A DNA stretch of 64,000 nt from Sediminibacterium sp. GTDB taxonomy: Bacteria; Bacteroidota; Bacteroidia; Chitinophagales; Chitinophagaceae. The notes under the pieces are model-generated. The model was given only the letters and a program-made list of their open reading frames with translations, did no database searches and was not told the origin of the DNA. Each line of letters begins with the position of its first letter. The first letter of the stretch is position 1. The stretch is from NCBI GenBank assembly GCA_030726065.1, contig JANREK010000010.1, positions 110,858-174,857 on the forward strand, given 5' to 3'. Position numbers and translations under genes: made by a program. Below are positions 8,918 to 17,480 of the stretch, piece after piece.

Positions 8918-10033
8918 TTAAGTTTTACACCAATTTATAAACTCCTGCCCTAAAAATTGGTTAATTATTTTTGGAAAGGGTAACTGTTTAAGTTGCTTTT
9001 GATTGACCCACAATGCCTTAGAAAAAACAGCGGGGATCGTATCAAATTTGACAAATATGAAACGTGCCTGTAAAAGCTGATGGGTTAATGCTTGGTTGTA
9101 GTTGGTAGAAACGGGTTCATAGTTCTGCTTCAACTGTTTAAGTGAAATACTTATCTCCTTTAAACTAATGCCCAATTGATTCACTAAAACTTCATGTAAG
9201 TACCCCAAGGTAACAGGTGTAACACTTTTATTTTCATTTAAATAAAATTGATATAAGCCACCCCAAATATCCCCTTCCAATCGTTTTTGCACTAACCATT
9301 TGCCCTTAATATAAAAACAGAAAAAATCAAAATGCCTATTTTTTCGTTCAATACTTTTTATCTTAATGGGTAATTGATTTACTTGATTGTTTAAAAATGC
9401 TACACATTTTTTTTTCATGACGCAATCAGCACAATAGGGGGTACTTGGTTTGCAAACAGTTGCTCCGAAATCCATCAATGCTTGATTATAAATGCCTGCT
9501 TGTTTTTTTGACAAATTCTCATCCGCTATTTTATTAAACAAATGAATACCTTCTTGCGTATCCGTTGGTGTATGTATGCCATAAAATCGCGCTAATACCC
9601 GAAATACATTTCCATCAACTACCGCATAAGGTAAATTATATGCAAAGGAAGCAATAGCTGCTGCAGTATAAGGACCTACTCCTTTTAAACTTAAAAGTGA
9701 TTCGTAATTATTGGGGAAAACGCCATTTAATTTTTTACTGATATAGCGGGCTGTAAAAATTAAATTTTTGCAGCGATTATAGTAGCCCAAACCCTCCCAT
9801 AATTTTAAAACCTTCTCGTCCTTGGCATTGGCCAAATCATGTACTGTTGGATAATTAGTTACGAATTTTTCATAATAGGCCCAGCCTTGCTCCACCCTGG
9901 TTTGTTGCAGGATGATTTCACTCAACCAAATTTTATAGGGATCCCTTTCTCCTTTCCATGGCATGGGTCGATGATTGGAAGAGATATTCCATTTTAATAA
10001 AAGTTGGGTAAAGGCTTGCGTCATTAAAAGCAA
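8918..10033 (-). CDS. mutY: A/G-specific adenine DNA glycosylase
   Basis: MutY removes adenine mispaired with 8-oxoguanine. The protein has 371 residues. Catalytic E39 sits in SEIILQQTRVEQG, the helix-hairpin-helix is LKGVGPYTAAAI (116-127), and catalytic D140 is in VVDGNVFRV. The 4Fe-4S loop is C194-x6-C201-x2-C204-x5-C210. The C-terminal half (about 230-365) is the NUDIX-like domain that recognises 8-oxoG. The start at 10033 gives MLLMTQ; ATG 10024 three codons on is equally possible. It heads the run mutY-gldE-gldD. In flavobacteria ssb usually lies between mutY and gldE; here it is missing. Confidence 0.95.
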   Translation of the reverse strand: MLLMTQAFTQLLLKWNISSNHRPMPWKGERDPYKIWLSEIILQQTRVEQGWAYYEKFVTNYPTVHDLANAKDEKVLKLWEGLGYYNRCKNLIFTARYISKKLNGVFPNNYESLLSLKGVGPYTAAAIASFAYNLPYAVVDGNVFRVLARFYGIHTPTDTQEGIHLFNKIADENLSKKQAGIYNQALMDFGATVCKPSTPYCADCVMKKKCVAFLNNQVNQLPIKIKSIERKNRHFDFFCFYIKGKWLVQKRLEGDIWGGLYQFYLNENKSVTPVTLGYLHEVLVNQLGISLKEISISLKQLKQNYEPVSTNYNQALTHQLLQARFIFVKFDTIPAVFSKALWVNQKQLKQLPFPKIINQFLGQEFINWCKT

Positions 10034-10080
10034 AAGTGATAAAAATAAACCTAATAAAAGTTAGTTTTTTAAATCACTAG

Positions 10081-10122
10081 ATACATTATGTATTATTATT
10101 TTTATATATATAAATAATACAT
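10081..10122. repeat. Nested inverted repeats between mutY and the HU gene
   Basis: The 198-base divergent gap between mutY and the HU gene is very AT-rich. It contains ATACAT (10081-10086), ATGTAT (10088-10093) and a second ATACAT (10117-10122). The middle arm can pair with either flank. The longer pairing is ATGTATTAT (10088-10096) with ATAATACAT (10114-10122) across a 17-base spacer. This could be an operator or a bendable HU-binding site in the shared promoter region, or chance in AT-rich DNA. I see no coding sequence or tRNA in this gap. Confidence 0.4.
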
Positions 10123-10231
10123 ATGCGTACAGGGCTCTAAATTTGTCTAAAAAATTATAAAATATATTAGGATATAGTTGTAATTAGGAAAAAATTGATT
10201 TATTTTTAGTACTGAACCTAAAACCAACTTC

Positions 10232-10516
10232 ATGAGAAAATCTGATCTCATTAATCAAATTTCTGAAAAAACTGGCATTCCAAAAGTGGATGTACTTGTT
10301 ACATTAGAAACGATGTTTAAGGAAGTAAAAGAAAGCTTGTCCAATGGTGAAAACATCTACATACGTGGATTTGGCAGCTTTATTACTAAAAAAAGAGCAG
10401 CAAAAATTGGTCGTAATATCAAAAAGAATATTGCGGTTGAAATACCTGAACATTTTATTCCCGCCTTTAAGCCTGCAAAAGAATTTGTAAACGATGTGAA
10501 AAGCAAACGGAAGTAA
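10232..10516 (+). CDS. HU/IHF-family DNA-binding protein
   Basis: A small basic nucleoid protein of 94 residues. It opens with MRKSDLINQISEKTGIPK, followed by the core GFGSFITKKRAAKIGRN (beta arm that inserts in the DNA minor groove) and ends AFKPAKEFVNDVK, all typical of HU/IHF. It bends or compacts DNA as a dimer. It is the first gene of a plus-strand run HU-TPR-COX24-like-RNase G, and is divergent from mutY. This gene order is common in Bacteroidota. No Shine-Dalgarno motif precedes the ATG. Confidence 0.93.
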   Translation: MRKSDLINQISEKTGIPKVDVLVTLETMFKEVKESLSNGENIYIRGFGSFITKKRAAKIGRNIKKNIAVEIPEHFIPAFKPAKEFVNDVKSKRK

Positions 10517-10543
10517 GCTACCTTTGCCTTAAATTGTTTTACA

Positions 10544-11392
10544 TTGAAAAAGCCACAATTTATTGTTGTTCTCCTAGCCATTGCTATATTGAGCACCCTG
10601 TATTTTTTTGCCCCAAGATATAAACAAGCCGATTTGGCTGCAGCTAGCCAAACTACTGAAAATCAAGATGTTACTTCAAAATCTGTATTAGAAGGCGCAA
10701 AGATGAATTTGGCCGCCGAACAAAAATTGACCCTCTTAAGTATTGAAAATCAATTAAATACAAGTAAATCGACGATTGATAGCGTTAAAATTTATAAGGC
10801 ACTTTCCCGTTTTTGGGCCGATTCAGCACAAAAATTGGGACCCTATTTATATTATACTTACAGTGCTGCTTTGTTGGAAAGTTCTGAAAAAAGCCTCACT
10901 TTTGCAGCCCAGCAGCTGGTTGATAACTTGACCGACCCTGAAGCACCGCCCGCCTTCTTAAAATGGATGGCAGGTAATGCGAAAGGTCTTTTAGATAAAG
11001 CATTGGTTATTAATCCGAATAATGATTCTGCGAAAATTAATTTAGGTGCCTGTTACTTGTTTGGCAATATTTCAGACAACCCGATGCAGGGCATTTTAAA
11101 GATCAAAGAAGTAGTGGACAAAAATCCACATAACATTTATGGACAAATGATTCTGGCCTTGGGTGGGAAAAAATCTGGTCAAAATGAAAAAGCAATTGAA
11201 CGATTTTTATTGATACTTCAGGACGAACCTTCAAATATTGAAGCTTTGGTTCATTTGGCTGAATGTTATGAATTAACCAACCAAAAACCTTTGGCATTGG
11301 AAAGCTATCAAAAAGTAAAGCTATCCAATAAAATAAAATCAAAGGCTTTTAACGATGCAATTGATAAGAGAATACAACAATTAAAGAAATAA
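10544..11392 (+). CDS. Membrane-anchored TPR-repeat protein
   Basis: The protein has 282 residues and an N-terminal hydrophobic anchor (about 5-20, FIVVLLAIAILSTLYFF), then a linker and helical repeats. Tetratricopeptide-like units are visible from about 145 on: ALVINPNNDSAKINLGACYL, VVDKNPHNIYGQMILAL, LQDEPSNIEALVHLAECYE. It probably serves as an envelope scaffold; no enzymatic motif is seen. The start is a TTG at 10544, because no ATG or GTG lies in frame before the anchor. It lies 27 bases after the HU gene and 27 bases before the COX24-like gene, so one transcript is likely. The partner proteins are unknown. Confidence 0.8.
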   Translation: MKKPQFIVVLLAIAILSTLYFFAPRYKQADLAAASQTTENQDVTSKSVLEGAKMNLAAEQKLTLLSIENQLNTSKSTIDSVKIYKALSRFWADSAQKLGPYLYYTYSAALLESSEKSLTFAAQQLVDNLTDPEAPPAFLKWMAGNAKGLLDKALVINPNNDSAKINLGACYLFGNISDNPMQGILKIKEVVDKNPHNIYGQMILALGGKKSGQNEKAIERFLLILQDEPSNIEALVHLAECYELTNQKPLALESYQKVKLSNKIKSKAFNDAIDKRIQQLKK

Positions 11393-11419
11393 TATTATAT
11401 AACAAAAAAAATATCGGAC

Positions 11420-11515
11420 ATGCCTTGTGGTAAAAAAAGAAAGCGTCATAAAATTGCGACACACAAAAGAAAAAAACGTTTAAGAAAAAATAGACATAAG
11501 AAAAAGAACAAATAG
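11420..11515 (+). CDS. Mini-protein of the AURKAIP1/COX24 type (31 aa)
   Basis: ATG 11420 to TAG 11515 encodes MPCGKKRKRHKIATHKRKKR followed by LRKNRHKKKNK, 31 residues of which more than half are Lys, Arg or His. The K(K/R)HK(x)xTHKRKKRLRKxRHK pattern matches the AURKAIP1/COX24 domain, which in mitochondria is the small ribosomal subunit protein mS38. Bacteroidota carry this short form, and I infer it is a ribosome- or RNA-associated peptide. It sits between the TPR gene and RNase G and is followed at once by a perfect terminator hairpin. It is easily missed by gene callers because of its length. Confidence 0.85.
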   Translation: MPCGKKRKRHKIATHKRKKRLRKNRHKKKNK

Positions 11516-11524
11516 TTCTTCTTC

Positions 11525-11565
11525 TATACAAGCGTATTTCCTATGAAATACGCTTGTATATTTCC
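11525..11565 (+). terminator. Perfect 16-bp hairpin terminator after the COX24-like gene
   Basis: The arms at 11525-11540 and 11545-11560 are exact reverse complements (core ACAAGCGTATTTC) with the four-base loop CTAT. The hairpin lies 9 bases after the stop of the mini-gene and is followed by TTTCC. The run of T is short, so termination could be partial. It separates the HU-TPR-COX24 transcript from RNase G. Confidence 0.75.
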
Positions 11566-11675
11566 AAATTGCACACCACTTATCTACTCAGCAACTTTAC
11601 CTTTACCTTTACCTTCCTTTGTAAAGTGGATGTGTTTCAAAAAATTATAAAGCAGTATTTGCGTTTAACTGCGCT

Positions 11676-13253
11676 ATGCGTGCTTTAAAAAAGTTGCTAT
11701 ACGTGAATAAAGATTTAATAATTAATAGCTCCCCAGAGGGTGTTGAAATCGCCTTGCTGGAGGAAAAAAAGTTGGTTGAAATACATAACGAAAAAATAGA
11801 TGCTCGCTGGTCTGTAGGAGATTTGTATTTAGGTAAAGTAAAAAAGATCATACCTGGACTTAATGCAGCATTCGTTGATGTTGGTTTTGAAAAGGATGCC
11901 TTTTTACACTATACCGATTTAAGCCCTTACGCAAAGTCGATCATTAAGTTTACGCAATTGGCGATGAACGACCATGATAAAAGCTTTGATTTTGCCGGTT
12001 TTCAAGCAGCACCTGAAATTTTTAAAACAGGAAAAATAAGTGAAGTCCTTAATGGGAAACCCAATGTATTGGTTCAAATTTTAAAAGAACCTATTGCAGC
12101 CAAAGGTCCTAGATTAACCTGCGAAATTTCATTAGCAGGCAGATTCGTGGTACTTACCCCCTTTAATGAAATAGTTGCCGTATCTAAAAAAATACATTCA
12201 AATGAGGAACGCAAAAGGTTACAAAAAATAATCGAAGCGGTGCGTCCTAAAAATTTCGGTGTGATTGTGCGAACTGCAGCTGAAGGTAAAACAACGGCCG
12301 AACTACATGAAGATTTATTGACCCTTGAAGCGAATTGGAATAATATTCAATCAAATTTAAAGGGTGCATTACCTCCTGCACGCATCATGAACGAGGAAAG
12401 CAAAACCACGAGTATATTAAGAGATTTATTAAATGAAGACTTTAATAAAATTGTGGTCAACGATAAAAAAATATTTGATATCACTTTAAGCTATTTGCAA
12501 AGAATAGCCCCTGCCAAAAGTAATATATTAAGCTTATACGATGGTGATCAGCCCATATTTGATCAATATGGTATTACCAAACAAGTGAAATCCTCATTTG
12601 GAAAAACGGTGAACCTGCCTAGTGGCGCTTACTTAATTATTGAACACACCGAGGCATTGCATGTCATTGATGTGAACAGTGGTTTTAAAAGTGTTTCCAA
12701 TAACCAGGAAGAAAATGCTTTGCAAACCAATATGGAAGCGGCGGAAGAAATAGCGCGACAATTAAGATTAAGAGATATTGGTGGCATTATTGTGATTGAC
12801 TTTATTGACATGAAGTTACCTGAAAACAGACGCAAGGTGCAAGAGTCATTAGAAGATTTCATGAAAACCGATCGTGCCAGACATTCTGTATTACCTATTT
12901 CAAAATTTGGACTATTACAAGCAACGCGACAACGTATTCGCCCTGAAGTAAACATTAATACCTCAGAAGATTGCCCTGCATGTAATGGCACAGGTAAAAT
13001 AACTTCCACTTTGTTATTGGAGGATGAGATTGAAAAGAAAATGTCATATTTGGCCACCCATGGTCACAAATCACTGATTTTATTGGTACACCCAATCATT
13101 CATTCGCATTTGACCAAAGGTATATTTAACAATATCATCAAGCGTTGGAAAAATAAATATAAAATTAAATTGAAGTCACAAGCAGATAATTCAAGCCACT
13201 TAGTAGAATATAAATTCTTAGATGAAAATTTGGAGGAAATTAAAATTTTTTAA
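11676..13253 (+). CDS. rng: Rne/Rng family endoribonuclease (RNase G)
   Basis: The protein has up to 525 residues and the RNase E/G catalytic core only: an S1 domain (about 40-120, VGDLYLGKVKKIIPGLNAAFVDVG), an RNase H-like part, and the DNase I-like active site with D332 in VIDVNSG and a second acidic site near 374 (IVIDFIDM). The Zn-link CPACNGTGK follows near 433 and joins subunits. There is no long C-terminal scaffold, so it is G-type rather than E-type. ATG 11676 is given, but the conserved part begins at VNKDLIINS, so GTG 11703 or TTG 11694 could be the true start. It processes rRNA and mRNA 5' ends. It follows the terminator of the upstream run. Confidence 0.93.
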   Translation: MRALKKLLYVNKDLIINSSPEGVEIALLEEKKLVEIHNEKIDARWSVGDLYLGKVKKIIPGLNAAFVDVGFEKDAFLHYTDLSPYAKSIIKFTQLAMNDHDKSFDFAGFQAAPEIFKTGKISEVLNGKPNVLVQILKEPIAAKGPRLTCEISLAGRFVVLTPFNEIVAVSKKIHSNEERKRLQKIIEAVRPKNFGVIVRTAAEGKTTAELHEDLLTLEANWNNIQSNLKGALPPARIMNEESKTTSILRDLLNEDFNKIVVNDKKIFDITLSYLQRIAPAKSNILSLYDGDQPIFDQYGITKQVKSSFGKTVNLPSGAYLIIEHTEALHVIDVNSGFKSVSNNQEENALQTNMEAAEEIARQLRLRDIGGIIVIDFIDMKLPENRRKVQESLEDFMKTDRARHSVLPISKFGLLQATRQRIRPEVNINTSEDCPACNGTGKITSTLLLEDEIEKKMSYLATHGHKSLILLVHPIIHSHLTKGIFNNIIKRWKNKYKIKLKSQADNSSHLVEYKFLDENLEEIKIF

Positions 13254-13346
13254 GTGTAAACTAGTCAGACCTTAGTGGACATTTTATTAACAAAATTTTT
13301 GGAAATATTTAATACTTGGATAACTTATTTTTGAAATAATATAATG

Positions 13347-13368
13347 TATATTAAAATTATTTAATATA
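13347..13368. repeat. AT-rich inverted repeat upstream of radA
   Basis: TATATTAAA (13347-13355) and TTTAATATA (13360-13368) are exact reverse complements around the loop ATTA. They lie in the 190-base gap between rng and radA, which otherwise shows no gene. The stem has no G or C, so it is a weak RNA hairpin; a protein-binding palindrome for radA control is as likely, or chance. Confidence 0.3.
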
Positions 13369-13443
13369 ATAAAAACTATTCAAAAAGCCAACCTATTGCG
13401 GTAAATACTGAAATATATTTAAGCAAGCGATTATCTTTACAAC

Positions 13444-14814
13444 ATGAGTAAGTCAAAATCGGCATTTTTCTGTAATAATTGTGGTTATGAAGCTGCTAAA
13501 TGGGCCGGAAAATGCCCTGCTTGTAATGAGTGGAACACTTTTACCGAAGAATTAGTTGAAAAAACTAAGGAGACCAATTCAGATTGGGAAGGCTACCATA
13601 CCAACCAAAAAGGGAATCAAGCCATCTCCTTAAACGAGGTGGATAGTCAATCTGAAAAAAGAATTGATAGTTCCGATGTGGAATTGAACAGAGTGTTAGG
13701 CGGTGGCATTGTTTTGGGCTCCATAATATTAGTTGCAGGGGAACCAGGCATCGGAAAGAGTACTTTGTTTTTGCAGCAAGGCTTAATGATGAAGGATCAA
13801 ACTGTTTTATACATCAGTGGGGAAGAAAGCATTCAACAAATAAAAATGCGTGCCGACCGATTGAACTTGCAAAATGAAAATTTTTATTTACTTACGGAAA
13901 CACATACTGCTCAAATTTTTAAAGCAATTAAAAAATTAAAGCCGACAGTGGTGATTGTGGATTCAATTCAGACTTTAGAATCCAACTTGATTGACTCTGC
14001 TGCTGGAAGTGTATCTCAAATAAAACAAACCGCTGCAGAATTTCAAAAATTTGCGAAAGAAACTGGTACCCCTGTTTTTTTAATTGGACATATCACCAAG
14101 GAAGGATCCATCGCTGGACCCAAAATTTTAGAACATATGGTGGATACTGTTTTACAATTTGAAGGGGATCGCCATTATGCATATCGTATGTTGCGCACTT
14201 TAAAAAACAGATTTGGCGGGACAAGTGAATTAGGTATTTATGAAATGACCAGTGAGGGAATGAAAGTAGTCAACAACCCTTCTGCATTTTTAATTGCCCA
14301 ACGAAATGAATCCCTAAGTGGCAGTACCATTGCAGCCTCCATGGAAGGCATGCGCCCTTTATTAATTGAAGTACAAGCATTGGTTACACAAAGTGTGTAT
14401 GGTACGCCACAGCGCACTGTGACTGGGTTTGACTTAAGAAGACTTCAACTTTTATTAGCCGTTTTGGAAAAGCGAGGCGGCTTTGCCTTTGGCATGAAAG
14501 ATGTTTTTGTCAATATTGCTGGGGGATTAAAAATTGAAGACCCCTCCTTAGATTTAGCCATTATACTTTCCTTACTTTCTTCCTATGAAGATGTGCCATT
14601 GCCGCAAGGAATTTGTTTTGCAGGAGAGGTTGGATTGAATGGAGAAATTAGGGCCGTGAATAGAATTCAACAACGTATTGCAGAAGCAGAAAAATTAGGA
14701 TTCGAAAAAATTTATATTTCCGAGTTTAACAAAAAAGGCATCGAACAAAAAAAACACGGCATTCAAATTATTGCAGTGGAAAGAGTGGATGAAGCGTACC
14801 GATTATTTTTTTAG
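13444..14814 (+). CDS. radA: DNA repair protein RadA
   Basis: RadA is a RecA-related helicase that drives branch migration in recombination repair. The protein has 456 residues, the usual size. It starts with the four-cysteine zinc finger C10, C13, C24, C27, then has a Walker A site GEPGIGKST (about 99-107), the RadA-specific KNRFG motif (about 254), and a Lon-protease-like C-terminal domain (about 290-456, with DLAIILSLLSS). All key motifs are intact. It is followed after 20 bases by the comF-like gene. A TATCTTTA box precedes the ATG but no matching -33 box is evident. Confidence 0.96.
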   Translation: MSKSKSAFFCNNCGYEAAKWAGKCPACNEWNTFTEELVEKTKETNSDWEGYHTNQKGNQAISLNEVDSQSEKRIDSSDVELNRVLGGGIVLGSIILVAGEPGIGKSTLFLQQGLMMKDQTVLYISGEESIQQIKMRADRLNLQNENFYLLTETHTAQIFKAIKKLKPTVVIVDSIQTLESNLIDSAAGSVSQIKQTAAEFQKFAKETGTPVFLIGHITKEGSIAGPKILEHMVDTVLQFEGDRHYAYRMLRTLKNRFGGTSELGIYEMTSEGMKVVNNPSAFLIAQRNESLSGSTIAASMEGMRPLLIEVQALVTQSVYGTPQRTVTGFDLRRLQLLLAVLEKRGGFAFGMKDVFVNIAGGLKIEDPSLDLAIILSLLSSYEDVPLPQGICFAGEVGLNGEIRAVNRIQQRIAEAEKLGFEKIYISEFNKKGIEQKKHGIQIIAVERVDEAYRLFF

Positions 14815-14834
14815 TAGTTGTAGATTCATTTTTA

Positions 14835-15566
14835 ATGCCCCCCATGAACTTCATCAAGTTTCTTGTATCCCATGTAAAAAAATACTTGATTGCATTTTTA
14901 CATTTAGTGTATCCAAAAATTTGTTTGCATTGTGGAAGTACGGATCTAATAAAGTTTCAAGTATTGTGCCCCAATTGCTACGCACAACTTCCCTTCCCTG
15001 ATTTTTTTGAAATTGAAAATAATAATGTCGACAAAATATTTTGGGGGAGATTGGCTTTAGGCCCGAGCGGGGCAGCTTTGTTTTTTACAAAAAACAGTAT
15101 TGTTCAATTATTACTTTTTGAATTAAAATACAAACAAAATAAAAGGGCGGGTTGGCTGTTAGGTAATATGATTGGTTGGGCTTTTAAAAAAGCAAACCGA
15201 TTTAATGAAATTGATTACTTAATCCCAATCCCGATTCGAAAAATTACGGAAAGGACTAGGGGCTATAATCAGTCCCTACTCATATGCGAAGGCATCGCAC
15301 AGGTAATGCCCATACCCATTTTAAATGCAGTGCTATTTAAAAATAAAAAAACAAATACCCAAACACGCAAGGATCGCATTGAACGAGGCCAAAATACCGA
15401 CCACCTTTTTGGTCTCAAAAACGCCGACCAAATTAGGGAAAAGCACCTCCTTTTGGTGGACGATATTATTACCACCGGCGCCACTGCCGAATCAGCAGGC
15501 CGCTGTTTACTTCAAGCAAATCCAAGCTCCGTTCAATTTGCGGCAGCCGCTTATACCTTATCTTAA
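14835..15566 (+). CDS. ComF-type phosphoribosyltransferase-like protein
   Basis: The protein has 243 residues. An N-terminal zinc finger is formed by C30, C33, C45 and C48, followed by a linker with AGWLLGNMIGWAF and a C-terminal PRTase domain whose PRPP loop is VDDIITTGAT (about 207-216). This is the layout of ComF/GntX proteins, which assist uptake of DNA in naturally competent bacteria by an uncertain mechanism. The RTRGYNQS block is also conserved. An ATG at 14844 is a possible alternative start. It sits 20 bases after radA, consistent with a shared role in handling single-stranded DNA. Confidence 0.88.
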   Translation: MPPMNFIKFLVSHVKKYLIAFLHLVYPKICLHCGSTDLIKFQVLCPNCYAQLPFPDFFEIENNNVDKIFWGRLALGPSGAALFFTKNSIVQLLLFELKYKQNKRAGWLLGNMIGWAFKKANRFNEIDYLIPIPIRKITERTRGYNQSLLICEGIAQVMPIPILNAVLFKNKKTNTQTRKDRIERGQNTDHLFGLKNADQIREKHLLLVDDIITTGATAESAGRCLLQANPSSVQFAAAAYTLS

Positions 15567-15633
15567 ACTTTTTTGTTTTATTCTTGTTATATTTATGCAA
15601 CAATTAAATTCTTTAACTGAAAAATAGCTACTC

Positions 15634-16158
15634 ATGAAAACCATTTTAAGTTTTATACTAATGATGACCACTTTTGTTTTAAACGCACAAAGCATCCATA
15701 CTTTTAAAGTCGCTGGCATTGACGGCAAGCAAATCAACCTAGCAGCCTACAAAGGAAAAAAGATATTAATTGTGAATACCGCATCCAAATGTGGTTATAC
15801 CCCCCAATATGAATCACTACAAAAAGTGTATGATCAATACAAAAACAAATTAGTTATTCTTGGATTTCCTTGTAACCAATTTGGTGGACAGGAACCTGGT
15901 ACTAATGAAGAAATTGCAGCTTTTTGTAAAGCAAATTATGGTGTCAATTTTCCATTAGCTGACAAAGTTGATGTCAAAGGCGCTAACAGTGCACCTATTT
16001 ACCAATGGCTTACGCAAAAAGCAAAAAATGGTGTTTTGGATGCGAATATTAGCTGGAACTTTAATAAATTTTTGTTGGACGAAAATGGTAAAATGATCGC
16101 TTACTTCCCAAGTAATGTAAAACCAGAGAGTGAGGCTATAACTGCTTATTTAAAATAA
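15634..16158 (+). CDS. Exported glutathione peroxidase family protein
   Basis: The protein has 174 residues with a cleavable signal peptide (about 1-19, ending LNAQS), so it acts outside the cytoplasm. The catalytic cysteine is C53 in NTASKCGYTPQY, Q86 is in CNQFGGQEPGT and W141 is in ISWNF, the complete Cys-type GPx triad. C80 is the candidate resolving cysteine. Bacterial enzymes of this type mostly use thioredoxin to reduce peroxides. It stands alone between comF-like and holB. Confidence 0.92.
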   Translation: MKTILSFILMMTTFVLNAQSIHTFKVAGIDGKQINLAAYKGKKILIVNTASKCGYTPQYESLQKVYDQYKNKLVILGFPCNQFGGQEPGTNEEIAAFCKANYGVNFPLADKVDVKGANSAPIYQWLTQKAKNGVLDANISWNFNKFLLDENGKMIAYFPSNVKPESEAITAYLK

Positions 16159-16211
16159 GGGCCAGCTAGTAATTTTAAGCAGTTTTATAAAGTAAGCGTT
16201 ATCTTCGTTTC

Positions 16212-17408
16212 ATGTTATTAAGCGAAGTAATTGGCCAGGAAAAACTAAAAAAACAATTGGTGGACATGGTCCAGCAACAGAGGTTGCCCCATGCATTATT
16301 GTTGGTGGGCCCTGAAGGATCAGGCGCTTTACCTTTAGCTGTTGCCTTTGCACAATACATTGTAAGTATCCCCAGTCAAGCTACTCCTACTGCTGATTTA
16401 TTTGGCGCACCGGCCGAGCCAATTGCGCAACCATTTTATACTCCAGAACAAATTGCAGATTTGCCAGCTTATCATAGAGCCAGTCAATTGATGCATCCTG
16501 ATTTGCATTTTTCATTTCCAACCATCATAGAAAAGCCAGGACAAAAAAATATCAGTGCGAATTTTATTGAGCAATGGCGTGAATTTATAAATGGCTATCC
16601 TTGTGGCAATGCTTTTGATTGGCTTCAATTTATTAAAGCCGAAAACAAGCAAGGAAATATTAGTGCAGACGAATGTAATGAAATCATCAAAAAGTTATCA
16701 TTTAAAAGTTTCGAGAGTGCCTATAAAGTGTTGGTTTTATGGATGCCCGAATATTTGGGAAAAGAAGGCAATAAACTTTTAAAATTAATTGAGGAGCCGC
16801 CTGACAATACCATATTTATTTTAGTCGCCACTTCAGAGGAAAATATATTACCAACCATTTTAAGTAGGTGCCAATTTGTAAAAGTGCCAAGGCTGACGAC
16901 CCATGAAATTGAGTCTGCCTTAATGGGTCGTGCTAAACTAGCCCCTGAAAAAGCAAAACAAGTGGCAATTTTAGCGGAGGGCAACTACAGAGAAGCACTT
17001 CATTTAATCCAACATAGTGACCAAGATTATATTAGTATGATTAAGGATTGGCTGAACGCCATATTAAAAATGGGCCCGGTGGCTCAATTAAAATGGGTGG
17101 AAGAGATGAGTAAGTTGGGCAGAGAGCAGCAAAAACAGTTTTTAAAGTATTTCAACCATCTGTTAGAACATAGTATTCGACTAAAAACGATGGGTTCGGA
17201 CCTGCCATTGCATAGTGATTTAAAGGATTTTGCCCTTAGAATCAACAAAATTGCTGGGGTAAGTCAGATGGAATCCATTGTAAATGAACTAGATAAGTCC
17301 ATTTATCATATTGAACGTAACGCAAATCCTAAAATGCTATTTATGGCACTTAGTATTAAGTTGTATCATATCATTCAGAACAAAACCTTAATTTTGACAG
17401 AAGCATAA
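16212..17408 (+). CDS. holB: DNA polymerase III delta' subunit
   Basis: A clamp-loader subunit of 398 residues. The AAA+ domain opens with IGQEKLKKQL and RLPHALLLVG. The P-loop GPEGSGA (33-39) lacks the lysine needed for ATP binding, as expected of delta', which is a stator rather than a motor. LIEEPPDNTIFIL (about 189-201) and an SRCQ sensor motif follow. The zinc-module cysteines of E. coli delta' are not seen. The C-terminal half is the helical collar domain. It is followed by ricT, a pairing often seen in bacteria. Confidence 0.88.
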   Translation: MLLSEVIGQEKLKKQLVDMVQQQRLPHALLLVGPEGSGALPLAVAFAQYIVSIPSQATPTADLFGAPAEPIAQPFYTPEQIADLPAYHRASQLMHPDLHFSFPTIIEKPGQKNISANFIEQWREFINGYPCGNAFDWLQFIKAENKQGNISADECNEIIKKLSFKSFESAYKVLVLWMPEYLGKEGNKLLKLIEEPPDNTIFILVATSEENILPTILSRCQFVKVPRLTTHEIESALMGRAKLAPEKAKQVAILAEGNYREALHLIQHSDQDYISMIKDWLNAILKMGPVAQLKWVEEMSKLGREQQKQFLKYFNHLLEHSIRLKTMGSDLPLHSDLKDFALRINKIAGVSQMESIVNELDKSIYHIERNANPKMLFMALSIKLYHIIQNKTLILTEA

Positions 17409-17480
17409 CAGGAAAAGTGGATGAATGCGTTGAAGCTATGCAAGGGTATTTTAATTATTAACAGTTTGAATTAACGATAT

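Noticed and set aside
11595..11612. Three perfect tandem copies of CTTTAC before rng.
   Set aside because: Too short to count as a meaningful repeat in AT-rich DNA; might be part of the rng promoter but no -7/-33 pair fits well.
12629..13057. Minus-strand open frame of 142 codons inside rng.
   Set aside because: It is the antisense shadow of the conserved RNase G catalytic region; the Ser/Leu-rich product has no recognisable motif.
15325..15627. Plus-strand frame of 100 codons overlapping the end of the comF-like gene.
   Set aside because: It covers the conserved PRPP-binding loop in the wrong frame and has no motif of its own.
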